A stretch of 64,000 nucleotides of DNA from Mesorhizobium sp. ES1-1 (GTDB taxonomy: Bacteria > Pseudomonadota > Alphaproteobacteria > Rhizobiales > Rhizobiaceae): positions 310,001 through 374,000 of the forward strand of contig NZ_JAIUGX010000003.1 in NCBI RefSeq assembly GCF_020164785.1, written 5' to 3'. Positions 1 to 8,424 of the stretch are shown one piece after another (the stretch's first letter is position 1; every line of letters begins with the position of its first letter). Below the pieces are notes generated by a model, which did no database searches, was not told where the DNA came from, and was given only the letters and a program-made list of their open reading frames with translations. The translations under genes were made by a program, and so were the position numbers.

Positions 1-15
1 AGCGGACCTCCCACA

Positions 16-1491
16 ATGCGCATTTTCACCGCCTCGCTGGCGACCGAAACCAACACTTTCTCGCCCGTCCCCACCGACCGGGCCTCCTTCGAGATGGCTT
101 TCTATGCCAGGCCCGGCAAGCATCCGGAAACGCCGACCCTGTGTTCCTCGCCGATCGTCGCCTTGCGTCGCCGCGCGGCCGCGGAAGGCCTCACCGTCAT
201 CGAGGGTACCGCCACCTGGGCTGAGCCTGGCGGCCTGGTGCAGCGGCAGACCTACGAAGCGCTGCGCGACGAGATCCTCGGCCAGCTCGAGGCGGCGCTG
301 CCGGTCGACGCGGTCATCCTCGGCCTGCATGGCGCCATGGTGGCGCAAGGCTATGACGATTGCGAGGGCGATCTGCTGGAACGGGTGCGGACAATCGTCG
401 GGCCGGGCGTGGTGATCGCCTCCGAGTTCGATCCGCACAGCCATTTGACGCCGAAGCGCGTTGCGGCTTGTGACATCATGGCCTACTTCCTCGAGTTCCC
501 GCATACCGATTTCTACGAGCGGGGCGAACATGTCGTCGAGATTGGCCTGGCGGCGGCGCGCGGCGAGACCAAGCCTGTTATCTCGACCTTCGACTGCCGC
601 ATGATCCAGGTGCTGCCGACGAGCCGCGAGCCGATGCGCTCCTTCGTCGACCGCGTCAAGGCCCTGCACGGCAAGGATGGGGTGCTGTCGGTCTCGGTCA
701 TCCATGGTTTCATGGCGGCCGACGTGCCTGAGATGGGCACGCGCATCCTGGTGGTCACCGACAATGACAAGGCAGCCGGCGATGCGCTGGCCGAGAAGCT
801 CGGACGCGAACTCTACGCTTTGCGGGAACAAACGGCGATGCCGATGCTGAACACGGCCGACGGCATCGATCGCGCGCTCGCCGTCCGGGCTGAAAGCCGG
901 GGCAAGCCGGTGGTGATTGCCGACATCTGGGACAATCCCGGCGGCGGTGTCGCCGGCGATGGGACATTCGTGCTGCGCCAGATGCTGGCGCGTGGCCTGG
1001 GCAAAGTCGGGGTCGCGACGATCTGGGATCCGATCGCCGTCACATTCTGCCACGCGGCGGGCGAGGGCGCGGTCATCGACCTGCGCTTCGGCGGCAAGGC
1101 CGGACCCTTGGCCGGCGAGCCGATCGACGCGCGCGTCAAGGTGGTGAAGGCGGTTACGGAAGGCTGGCAGAGTTTTGGCCCGAGCCGGGTGACACTGGGG
1201 CCGGCGGCGCTGGTTCGCATCGAAGGCACTGAGGTGGACATCATCCTCAACACCAACCGCACGCAGACCTTCGAGCCGGATGTTTTCTCGAATATCGGCG
1301 TCGATCCGATGAGCAAGGATGTGCTGCTCATCAAGTCCACCAACCATTTCTATGCCGGATTCGAACCGATCGCCGCCGAGATAATCTATGTCTCGGCGCC
1401 GAGTTCCTACCCCAGCAATCCGGCGCTGACGGACTACAAGAAGCTGACGCGGCCGATCTGGCCAAGGGTAGCGGATCCGTGGAAGGCGTAG
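16..1491 (+). CDS. M81 family metallopeptidase (MlrC-like)
   Basis: This 491-residue protein resembles the MlrC/DUF1485 family, zinc enzymes named after microcystinase C that hydrolyse linear peptides or related amides. The N-terminus reads MRIFTASLATETNTFSP, which is characteristic of the family. A likely zinc site is visible: Asp139 and His141 in FDPHSHL, and His163 in EFPHTD; this D-x-H plus a His 22 residues later matches the family spacing. The length is normal and there is no signal peptide, so it is probably cytoplasmic. Only 15 bases precede the ATG, so the promoter and operon context lie outside the window. In rhizobia such genes often accompany peptide ABC transporters, but this cannot be seen here. 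The family call is firm; the natural substrate is unknown. Confidence 0.88.
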   Translation: MRIFTASLATETNTFSPVPTDRASFEMAFYARPGKHPETPTLCSSPIVALRRRAAAEGLTVIEGTATWAEPGGLVQRQTYEALRDEILGQLEAALPVDAVILGLHGAMVAQGYDDCEGDLLERVRTIVGPGVVIASEFDPHSHLTPKRVAACDIMAYFLEFPHTDFYERGEHVVEIGLAAARGETKPVISTFDCRMIQVLPTSREPMRSFVDRVKALHGKDGVLSVSVIHGFMAADVPEMGTRILVVTDNDKAAGDALAEKLGRELYALREQTAMPMLNTADGIDRALAVRAESRGKPVVIADIWDNPGGGVAGDGTFVLRQMLARGLGKVGVATIWDPIAVTFCHAAGEGAVIDLRFGGKAGPLAGEPIDARVKVVKAVTEGWQSFGPSRVTLGPAALVRIEGTEVDIILNTNRTQTFEPDVFSNIGVDPMSKDVLLIKSTNHFYAGFEPIAAEIIYVSAPSSYPSNPALTDYKKLTRPIWPRVADPWKA

Positions 1492-1498
1492 CGTTCTT

Positions 1499-1521
1499 CC
1501 TTCTCCCGCAGGGGGAGAAGG
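1499..1521. terminator. Hairpin between convergent genes
   Basis: A perfect 9-bp stem (CCTTCTCCC / GGGAGAAGG, loop GCAGG) lies between the stop of the M81 peptidase gene and the stop of the leftward M3 peptidase gene. No U-tract follows on either strand, so intrinsic termination is only possible. It also resembles the short arms of the RIME-like repeats elsewhere in the window. Confidence 0.4.
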
Positions 1522-1531
1522 GAGAGGCGCG

Positions 1532-3586
1532 CTACACGAGCCCGCGCTTCACCATCATCGCCTCGGGCGAGGGCATCTTGCCACGAAACGCCGTGTAGAG
1601 CTCCTCCGGGTCCTTCGAACCGCCGGCGGCATAGATGTTCTTCCTCAGCCGCTCCGCCAGCTCCGGATCGAAGGGGTCGCCGGTTTCCTCGAAGGCGGCG
1701 AAAGCGTCGGCGTCGAGCACTTCCGACCACATGTAGGAGTAATACCCCGCCGAGTAGCCTTCGCCGGAAAACACATGGGCGAAATGCGGGGTGCGATGGC
1801 GCATCGCAATGGTGTCAGGCATGTCGAGCCCGGCAAGCGTCTCGGCTTCGAAACGCAGCGGCTCCTCTGGCGCATCGGGCCGGGCGTGATACGCCATGTC
1901 CATCAACGCGGAGGATGTAAACTCTACCGTGGCGAAACCGGCGCCGAAAGTCCGCGTCGCCAGCATCTTGTCAAGCAGCGCCTTCGGCATCGGCTGGCCG
2001 CTCTTCACATGCAGCGCGTGCTTTTCAAGCACCGCCGGCACCGTCAGCCAATGCTCGTAAAGCTGCGAGGGCAATTCGACGAAATCGCGGCTGACGGAGG
2101 TGCCGGCGACCGATGGCCAGGTCACTTCGGTCAGCATGCCGTGCAGGGCGTGGCCGAACTCGTGAAACAGCGTCTTCGCCTCGTCTACCGACAACAGCGC
2201 CGGCTCGCCCGCCGGAGGCTTGGCGAAGTTCATGATGTTGTAGATTATCGGCATCGAGCCGTGGCCAAGCTTATAACCGGACTGCAACGCGCTCATCCAG
2301 GCGCCGGAGCGCTTCGACGGCCGGGCGAAATAGTCGGCCAGGAACAGGCCGCGCTCGCTGCCATCGGCATTCCTTACGACGAAGACACGGGCGTCTTCGT
2401 GCCAGGCGGCGATGCCCTGCTTTTCCACGAAAGTGATGCCGAACAGTTTTGTCGCCACGTCGAAGCAGGCGTCGATGATGCGGTCGAGCTGCAGATAGGG
2501 CTTCAGTTCGGCCTCGTCGAAGGCGAATTTCTCGGCGCGCAGCTTCTCCTGATAGAAGCGCCAGTCCCAGGCGGCGAATTTCTCGTTGCTGCCGGCTTCC
2601 GCCGCCAGCCGCTCCAATTGCTGCTGGTCGGCCGCTGCCTTTTCAAGCGCCTTTTCCCACACCGGGTCGAGCAGGGCATGCACGGCCTGCGGCGTCTTGG
2701 CCATGGTGTTGTCGAGCTTCAGTGCGGCGAATGAGGCATAGCCAAGCAGCTTTGCCTTTTCCGCGCGCAGGCGCAGCGTGTCGCGCACCACGGCGGTGTT
2801 GTCGGTGGCGCCGCCATTCTGGCCGCGCATGGTGAAAGCGCGGAACGCAATCTCGCGCAGGTCGCGGCGTTCGGAGAAGGTCGAGAAGGGCTCGTAGATC
2901 GAGCGCGACAGCGTCACGGCGTAGCGGCCCTTCTGGCCGCGCATCTCGGCGGCTTCAGCCATCGAGCTCTTGAGAAATTCGGGCAGGCCGGCAAGGTCTG
3001 CCTCATCGAGGAACAGCGCCCAGTCGCGCTCGTCGGCAAGCACGTTCTGGCCGAAAGCCGTGCCAAGCGAGGACAACTCCTCGCTGATCGCCGCCAGCCG
3101 CTTCTTGCCCTCGGCGTCGAGCTTGGCGCCAGAGCGGACAAAGCCCTTCCATGTCTTTTCCAGCACGCGCAGCGTCTCGGCGTCGAGGCCCAAGCCATCG
3201 CGCTTCTGGTAAAGCTCGTCGATTCGGGCAAACAGCCTCTCGTTCATCGAAATCGCCGAGAAATGCCTGGACATTTTCGGCGAGATTTCGCGCTCCAGCG
3301 CCTGGATCGCATCATTGGTGTGAGCGCCGGCGCGGCACCAGAAGATCGACGAGACACGGTCGAGCGCATCGCCTGCGAGTTCCAGGGCCTGGAGCGTGTT
3401 TTCGACGGTCGGCTCGTCCTGGTTCCCGGCGATGGTCTCGATCTCGTCCTCATGCGCCTTCAGCGCGGCGTCGAAGACCGAGGCAAAATCACCGTCGCCG
3501 ATGTGGGCAAAATCGGGCAGGCCAAGCGGCCCTTGCCACGCGGTCAGCGGATGGGAGGCGAGGTCGACGGATTGTGGGGACGGCAT
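1532..3586 (-). CDS. M3 family metallopeptidase (oligopeptidase A / Dcp-like)
   Basis: This is a 684-residue zinc oligopeptidase of the M3 (thimet oligopeptidase) family, which degrades short peptides in the cytoplasm. The thermolysin-type motif HEFGH is at residues 475-479, and the downstream Glu ligand fits RDFVELPSQ. The length matches OpdA and Dcp. The open frame extends 31 codons further upstream, but the ATG at 3586 (MPSPQSVDL) gives the usual family N-terminus, so I chose it; its ribosome site (GAAAGACC) is weak. No signal peptide is seen. It is transcribed leftward downstream of the carbonic anhydrase gene, with about 160 bases and a hairpin between them, so it may have its own promoter. 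I cannot separate oligopeptidase A from dipeptidyl carboxypeptidase by sequence reading alone. Confidence 0.9.
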   Translation of the reverse strand: MPSPQSVDLASHPLTAWQGPLGLPDFAHIGDGDFASVFDAALKAHEDEIETIAGNQDEPTVENTLQALELAGDALDRVSSIFWCRAGAHTNDAIQALEREISPKMSRHFSAISMNERLFARIDELYQKRDGLGLDAETLRVLEKTWKGFVRSGAKLDAEGKKRLAAISEELSSLGTAFGQNVLADERDWALFLDEADLAGLPEFLKSSMAEAAEMRGQKGRYAVTLSRSIYEPFSTFSERRDLREIAFRAFTMRGQNGGATDNTAVVRDTLRLRAEKAKLLGYASFAALKLDNTMAKTPQAVHALLDPVWEKALEKAAADQQQLERLAAEAGSNEKFAAWDWRFYQEKLRAEKFAFDEAELKPYLQLDRIIDACFDVATKLFGITFVEKQGIAAWHEDARVFVVRNADGSERGLFLADYFARPSKRSGAWMSALQSGYKLGHGSMPIIYNIMNFAKPPAGEPALLSVDEAKTLFHEFGHALHGMLTEVTWPSVAGTSVSRDFVELPSQLYEHWLTVPAVLEKHALHVKSGQPMPKALLDKMLATRTFGAGFATVEFTSSALMDMAYHARPDAPEEPLRFEAETLAGLDMPDTIAMRHRTPHFAHVFSGEGYSAGYYSYMWSEVLDADAFAAFEETGDPFDPELAERLRKNIYAAGGSKDPEELYTAFRGKMPSPEAMMVKRGLV

Positions 3587-3705
3587 GGACGGTCTTTCGC
3601 TGAAGGCGGGTAAGGTGTCCCCGATGTAGGACACGGTCCCCGGAGCCGCAATACGGCATCTGACTGGGGTCCGCTTCAATATCCGTCGCAGCGTTCAAAG
3701 ATTAC

Positions 3706-3724
3706 CGCCTGCGAATTGCAGGCG
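3706..3724 (-). terminator. Hairpin after the carbonic anhydrase gene
   Basis: A perfect 7-bp inverted repeat, CGCCTGC-GAATT-GCAGGCG, lies 22 bases past the carbonic anhydrase stop in the direction of transcription. The bases after it on the minus strand (GTAATCTTTG) are only mildly T-rich. It may terminate the carbonic anhydrase transcript or shape the leader of the M3 peptidase gene. Confidence 0.4.
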
Positions 3725-3746
3725 ATTTCAGGACGGCGGTCGCGCT

Positions 3747-4391
3747 TTATGCGATCTCCGGCTTTTCGAAATCGCCGGTGTCCTTGTTCATCACCCAGAG
3801 TTCGCCGCTGGAGATGTCGAACCAGGCCCCGTGCAGGGACAGCCGGCCCTTGCCCTCGAGGATGCTGACACAGGGAAAGGTCCTCAGATTGGCGATGGAA
3901 TAGCGGATCGAGATCCGCTCCAGCGCGGTCTGGCGTTCCGTCGTGGTCATGAAGGTGCTGGAAGACACGGTTTCGGCCGCGGGCGCGATCAGGCTCATCC
4001 ATTTGCCGATGAAATCGCCGGGAGATAAAGGTGCCGCCGCCGGGTCCAGTGCGGCGCGGATGCCGCCGCAACGGCCATGGCCCATGACGACGATGTTCTT
4101 CACCTTGAGGCTTTGCACGGCAAATTCGAGGGCGGCCGAGGTTGAATGGAACTCGCCGTCCGGAGCGTAGGGTGGCACCAGATTGCCGACATTGCGCAGC
4201 ACGAAGAGCTCGCCGGGGCCGGCGTCGAAGATCGATTCCGGTGCGGCGCGGGAATCGCAGCAGGCAACGATCATCGTCTCGGGCGCCTGGCCCTCGCGGG
4301 CAAGCGCGCGATAACGATCGCTCTCTGTGAGATAGCGGCCGCTCATGAAATTGCGGTATCCGTTGAGAAGGTGTTCGGGCAGATGGGGCAT
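3747..4391 (-). CDS. Beta-class carbonic anhydrase
   Basis: This 214-residue enzyme interconverts CO2 and bicarbonate in the cytoplasm. All the beta-class zinc residues are visible: Cys44 with the Asp46/Arg48 dyad in ACCDSR, then His105 and Cys108 in MGHGRCGG. The length is standard for the bacterial Can/CynT-like group, and no export signal is present. It is transcribed leftward as a single gene, about 176 bases beyond the stop of the pyridoxal kinase gene. I see no cyanase or bicarbonate transporter gene next to it, so a general bicarbonate-supply role is the simplest reading. The start at 4391 (MPHLPEHLLNGYRNF) is the family's usual N-terminus. Confidence 0.95.
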   Translation of the reverse strand: MPHLPEHLLNGYRNFMSGRYLTESDRYRALAREGQAPETMIVACCDSRAAPESIFDAGPGELFVLRNVGNLVPPYAPDGEFHSTSAALEFAVQSLKVKNIVVMGHGRCGGIRAALDPAAAPLSPGDFIGKWMSLIAPAAETVSSSTFMTTTERQTALERISIRYSIANLRTFPCVSILEGKGRLSLHGAWFDISSGELWVMNKDTGDFEKPEIA

Positions 4392-4567
4392 GGGCGGCGT
4401 CTGGAGCCTTTCCGGGTTGGATGCGGCAGCTCGTTGCGTGAGAACGCTCTAACGGCAAAAGCCGGTCGCGGGCAATGCCCAATCGCGGATGGCTGCCCGG
4501 CAATCGTCATGCAAGGCGCATGGCTGCGCCGTTAGACAGGCACGGACGAGGTCAAGGTCGGCCGACG

Positions 4568-5452
4568 TCACGCCCGGCGGTCCCGTCCCGGATGCGTCAG
4601 ATGGCGAAGCTGCACCATCGCCATCGGGTGCGACAGGCTCTGCGCATCGGTTTCGAGCTGCAATTCGTCGCCGCCGCGCTTGGCGGTGCGCGCCAGGATC
4701 TCGTAGACCGCCGCCGTCGTCGATTGCAGCGCCTTGATCGGCGGCTGGCCGGACAGGACGCGGGCGAGGTAGACAGCCGCCGTCAGGTCGCCCAGGCCAT
4801 TCGGCGGCTTGTCGATGAGCCGGTGCTCGGCAAGCAGCGCCTGGCTGGCGTCGAGCAGCAGATTGCCGGTGCCACCCGTCATCATGGAGGGCGCGGAGGT
4901 GACCAGCATGGTCGAGGGTCCGGCATGAAGGGCCGCCGCGATCACCGATTTCAAGTCGGGCAAAGGCGCGCCCGCCATCCATTCCAGTTCGAAGCGGTTG
5001 GGCGTGGCGATGTCGGCGATCGGCATCAGCCTGTCGCGCATGGCGATTGCCGTCGGCTCCGGGACATAGAGGCCGCCCGAATCACCCATCACCGGGTCGC
5101 AGATATAGAGGGCGCCGGGAGTTTTTGCCCTTACGGCGGCAATCAGCGAGGCGACGGCCTCGGCCTGGCCGGCCTCGCCGAGATAGCCCGACAGCACGGC
5201 GCCGACCTCGCCCAGCCATGGCGCCCGCTCGAGGTCGGCCATCAATGCCTTGAACTGGTCGAGCGGCGGCACGATGCGCGTGGCCCGTCCATGACCGGGG
5301 TGCCAGGGCAGGATGACCGTCGGCACGGCCCAGACCGGAAAGCCCAGCGTCTCCAGCGCGAAGACGGCGGCGCGGTTGCCGACCGAGCCGCGCGCCACAT
5401 GGCTGGAAATGACGATGACCGCACGCGGCGCGTCGGGTTGGTCGGCGCTCAT
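4568..5452 (-). CDS. pdxY: Pyridoxal kinase
   Basis: This 294-residue ribokinase-fold enzyme phosphorylates pyridoxal to PLP in the vitamin B6 salvage pathway. Family marks are VISSHVARGSVGNRA near the N-terminus, the CDPVMGD block (about residues 118-124), ATPNRFELEW (149-158) and the ATP/anion-hole motif PNGLGD with catalytic Asp222. PdxY is more likely than the bifunctional PdxK/ThiD because of the overall match, but this is a reading, not a search result. It lies 13 bases downstream of the small membrane-protein gene and probably shares its transcript. Confidence 0.92.
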   Translation of the reverse strand: MSADQPDAPRAVIVISSHVARGSVGNRAAVFALETLGFPVWAVPTVILPWHPGHGRATRIVPPLDQFKALMADLERAPWLGEVGAVLSGYLGEAGQAEAVASLIAAVRAKTPGALYICDPVMGDSGGLYVPEPTAIAMRDRLMPIADIATPNRFELEWMAGAPLPDLKSVIAAALHAGPSTMLVTSAPSMMTGGTGNLLLDASQALLAEHRLIDKPPNGLGDLTAAVYLARVLSGQPPIKALQSTTAAVYEILARTAKRGGDELQLETDAQSLSHPMAMVQLRHLTHPGRDRRA

Positions 5453-5465
5453 TGTGTCTTGATCC

Positions 5466-5717
5466 CTAACTGCCCCGGATGACGTAAAGCACGAGCCAGC
5501 CCATCAGGCCCAGTGTCAGAAGCAGGCCGAGCGTGCGGCCAATGCGGGTGCCCCAGACTTCGATCGGATCATCGGGATCGACATCGGCCGCGGCGACGTG
5601 ATCGCCCATGCCCTTTGCGCGTCGCGCCACGAATGAATTGCCGGCCGGATCCGTCTCGCGCGCGACGCGGTTGAGGATGCGGCGTGATTCCCTCTCGCTG
5701 TCCTGGCGGTCGGCCAT
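5466..5717 (-). CDS. Small single-pass membrane protein, unknown function
   Basis: This is an 83-residue protein with a charged, soluble N-terminal half and one hydrophobic segment near the C-terminus (about residues 62-80, TLGLLLTLGLMGWLVLYVI). It should sit in the inner membrane with its N-terminal part probably cytoplasmic. I do not recognise a domain. It is the first gene of a leftward pair with pdxY, spaced by 13 bases. A link with vitamin B6 metabolism would be inference from position only. The composition and codon use look like neighbouring genes, so it is probably a real, vertically inherited gene. Confidence 0.65.
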   Translation of the reverse strand: MADRQDSERESRRILNRVARETDPAGNSFVARRAKGMGDHVAAADVDPDDPIEVWGTRIGRTLGLLLTLGLMGWLVLYVIRGS

Positions 5718-5876
5718 GATGATGTCCCGTTTCGAACGAACCTTACCGTGTTCGCGTGCCCCTTCACAGGGTCTTGTGGACTGCCTGCACGTGCCCGTTA
5801 CGCAAGGGCGGAGGGGTCATTTTCTTGCGCGCCGTTTGTGGTAATGCTTCGCATGCAACTTATCGAGGGACCTATC

Positions 5877-6515
5877 ATGTTTGCCCAGCGCCTGTCCTGC
5901 CCGTCCGTGTTCCGCACGCTTCCCGCCTTCCTGATGATGGCCATCGTGCTGCCGCTGCTCGCCGGCTGTGGCTACAACACCATCCCGACGGCCGAGGAAA
6001 ACGCCAAGGCGGCATGGAGCGAGGTGCTGAACCAGTACCAGCGCCGCGCCGACCTCATTCCCAATCTGGTGGAGACGGTCAAAGGCTATGCCTCGCACGA
6101 AAAGGACACGCTCGACGCCGTGGTCGAGGCGCGCGCCAAGGCGACGCAGATCACGGTGACGCCGGAAACGCTCAATGATCCCGCCGCCTTCAAAAAGTTC
6201 CAGGATGCGCAGGCCGGGCTGACCAGCGCGCTGTCGCGACTGATCGCGGTGTCGGAGGCCTATCCCGATCTAAAGGCCAACCAGAACTTCCTGGCGCTGC
6301 AGGCGCAGCTTGAAGGCACGGAAAATCGCATCGCGGTGGCGCGGCGCGACTACATCCAGGCGGTGCGCGACTACAATCTGACGCTGCGGACCTTCCCCTC
6401 GGTGATCTGGGCAAGCCTGTGGTTCCGCAGCAACCAGCCTTTCGCGAACTTCACCGTGGACGAAGACAAGATGCAGCCGCCGAAGGTCGATTTCGGTACC
6501 AAGCAGGGCGGGTGA
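5877..6515 (+). CDS. lemA: LemA family lipoprotein
   Basis: This 212-residue LemA-family protein starts at an ATG preceded by a good ribosome site (GAGGGA, 7 bases upstream). The N-terminus is a lipoprotein signal: a basic and hydrophobic stretch ending in the lipobox LLAGC, with Cys at about residue 32. The LemA core follows, including NAKAAWSEVLNQYQRRADLIPNLV and the conserved tail motif NLTLRTFPS. LemA proteins form helical bundles, and their biochemical role is not settled. In many bacteria lemA is followed by TPM-domain genes, and that is the case here. Upstream in-frame codons exist but have no ribosome site. Confidence 0.9.
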   Translation: MFAQRLSCPSVFRTLPAFLMMAIVLPLLAGCGYNTIPTAEENAKAAWSEVLNQYQRRADLIPNLVETVKGYASHEKDTLDAVVEARAKATQITVTPETLNDPAAFKKFQDAQAGLTSALSRLIAVSEAYPDLKANQNFLALQAQLEGTENRIAVARRDYIQAVRDYNLTLRTFPSVIWASLWFRSNQPFANFTVDEDKMQPPKVDFGTKQGG

Positions 6516-6560
6516 CGAATTACTGGTGAGCTTGTCCCTTGTCGGCCGTGTGCTCCATGG

Positions 6561-6720
6561 CGCCCCCCTCGGTCCTGCCGGACATCTCCCCCGCAAGGGG
6601 GGAGATCGGTAGCTTTGGCGGTTTCGATTGTTTCTTGAGCTGCGGAAGATTCGCTGTCGGTGCTGACAGGCGATCTCCCCCCTTGCGGGGGAGATGGCCG
6701 GCAGGCCAGAGGGGGGTGCT
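6561..6720. repeat. RIME-like palindromic element, copy between lemA and the first TPM gene
   Basis: The two ends are long inverted copies of each other: CCTC-GxCCTGCCGG followed by CATCTCCCCC and GCAAGGGG on the left, and the reverse complement of the same on the right. The inner 60-70 bases are unrelated. The same terminal sequence recurs at 38715-38874. It resembles the RIME elements described in rhizobia. The right end supplies the probable GTG start and purine-rich ribosome site of the next gene. Confidence 0.8.
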
Positions 6721-7525
6721 AAGGAACGCCTACTTTTCCTTCATTGGCCTTCTTGCCAGCCTTCTCCTGTTCCCCCTCACGGCCCTCGCCGCCGATCTCC
6801 CGGCGCTCACTGGCCGGGTCGTCGATAATGCCGGCATCATCGATGCCTCTACCAAGGCGGCTCTGACGCAGAAGCTCGCAGACTTCGAGACCAAAGGCTC
6901 GGACCAGATCGTCGTCGCCACCATTCCCAGCCTCGGCGGCGAGGAGATCGAGCCCTATGCCAACCGGCTGTTCCGCTTCTGGAAACTTGGCCAGGCGAAG
7001 GAGAACAATGGCGTCCTGCTTCTGGTTGCGCCGAGCGACCGCAAGATGCGCATCGAGGTCGGCTACGGCCTGGAAGGCACGCTGACCGATCTGCACACCA
7101 AGCTGATCATCGAAAACGACATGGTGCCGGCGTTCCGCGCCGGCGATTTTTCGGGCGGCATATCGAAGGCCGTCGACGACATGGTCATGGTGCTGGAGGG
7201 CAATCCCGAGGAGCTGGAGGCGCGCGGCGAACGCAACCAGCAGGCGCCGTTCAATTCCGACGATCTCTTCTTCACCGTCTTCATCGGCATATGGGCGATC
7301 ATCTTCTTCGGCGGCATCGCGGCTTCGGTCCTGCCGCCGATCTTCGGGCAGAGGATCGGGCCCGGACGCTACCGCTGGCTGGGCATGACCTTCGAGCCTG
7401 GCCGGCGATCCTCTGGCGGCGGATGGTCGTCCGGGGGTGGCGGTTGGTCCTCGGGCGGCGGCGGTGGCGGCTTTTCCGGCGGGGGCGGCTCGTCCGGCGG
7501 CGGCGGTTCCTCGGGTAGCTGGTGA
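6716..7525 (+). CDS. TPM-domain membrane protein, first tandem copy
   Basis: This is a 269-residue protein (from the GTG start) with a hydrophobic signal segment (about residues 5-25), a TPM domain beginning LPALTGRVVDNAGIID, a transmembrane segment near residues 180-200, and a Gly/Ser/Trp-rich tail built of SSGGGG-type repeats. TPM domains are found in the thylakoid protein TLP18.3 and in many bacterial LemA partners. The GTG at 6716 with an overlapping AGGGGGG site is the best start. The frame also extends to an ATG at 6539, but that would translate the RIME-like repeat and bury the signal segment. The next gene encodes a very similar protein. Confidence 0.8.
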   Translation: MLRNAYFSFIGLLASLLLFPLTALAADLPALTGRVVDNAGIIDASTKAALTQKLADFETKGSDQIVVATIPSLGGEEIEPYANRLFRFWKLGQAKENNGVLLLVAPSDRKMRIEVGYGLEGTLTDLHTKLIIENDMVPAFRAGDFSGGISKAVDDMVMVLEGNPEELEARGERNQQAPFNSDDLFFTVFIGIWAIIFFGGIAASVLPPIFGQRIGPGRYRWLGMTFEPGRRSSGGGWSSGGGGWSSGGGGGGFSGGGGSSGGGGSSGSW

Positions 7526-7529
7526 CGGA

Positions 7530-8417
7530 ATGACGAAATTTTCCACCAGTCCGTCGAAGCCCGGTCCCGTCACAGCGGCGGTCCAGCTCGTGCTGATCGC
7601 TGTCGCGGTCCTGTTCTCAGGTTTGGCTGTCCTTGCCGCCGATTTGCCGGCGCTGACCGGCCGCGTCGTCGACAATGCCGGCATCATCGACGAGGCGACC
7701 AAGGCGGAGATGACCCAGAAACTCGCGAATTTCGAGAAAAAGGGCTCGGACCAGATCGTCGTCGCCACCATTCAGAGCCTCGATGGCGAGGAAATCGAGC
7801 CCTATGCCAATCGGCTGTTCCGTTTCTGGAAACTTGGCCAAGCCGGAGAAAACAATGGTGTGCTGCTGCTGGTCGCCAAGAATGACCGCAAGATGCGCAT
7901 CGAAGTCGGCTATGGGCTGGAAGGCACGCTGACCGACCTCCACACCAAACTGATCATCGAAAACGACATGGTGCCTGCGTTCCGCGCCGGCGACTTTCCG
8001 GGCGGCATTTCGAAGGCCGTCGACGACATGGTCATGGTGCTGGAAGGCAATCCGGAAGAGCTTGAGGCGCGCGGCAGACGCAATCCCGCCGACAGCAGCA
8101 CGCCCTTGGACCCGATTGTCACTGTGTTCCTCATCTTGTGGGCGACGATGTTTTTCGGCGGCCTTGCGATGGCGTTCCTGCCGCCGATGTTCGGCACAAA
8201 ACTGTCGCCTGGCGTCTACAGGTGGCTGGGCATGACCTTTCGCTACGGCCGCGGGCCGGGCGGGTCGACGTCGGGTAGCGGCGGGATAACGGGCTCGTCG
8301 GGTGGCGGCTGGTCATCGGGAAGCTCCGGCGGCAGCTGGTCGTCCGGCTCGAGCGGTGGCGGATTTTCGGGCGGCGGCGGCTCGTCCGGTGGTGGCGGTT
8401 CTTCAGGAAGCTGGTGA
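7530..8417 (+). CDS. TPM-domain membrane protein, second tandem copy
   Basis: This is a 295-residue protein with the same layout as its upstream neighbour: a cleavable-looking signal (ending near VLAADLPALTG), a TPM domain nearly identical to copy one over about 150 residues, a transmembrane stretch, and a Gly/Ser-rich tail ending SSGSW in both copies. The start is the ATG 5 bases after the previous stop, so translation is probably coupled. The pair is clearly a tandem duplication. The tails and the region after the TPM domain differ more than the core, which suggests the core is under stronger constraint or has been homogenised by gene conversion. Confidence 0.85.
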   Translation: MTKFSTSPSKPGPVTAAVQLVLIAVAVLFSGLAVLAADLPALTGRVVDNAGIIDEATKAEMTQKLANFEKKGSDQIVVATIQSLDGEEIEPYANRLFRFWKLGQAGENNGVLLLVAKNDRKMRIEVGYGLEGTLTDLHTKLIIENDMVPAFRAGDFPGGISKAVDDMVMVLEGNPEELEARGRRNPADSSTPLDPIVTVFLILWATMFFGGLAMAFLPPMFGTKLSPGVYRWLGMTFRYGRGPGGSTSGSGGITGSSGGGWSSGSSGGSWSSGSSGGGFSGGGGSSGGGGSSGSW

Positions 8418-8424
8418 GACAATC

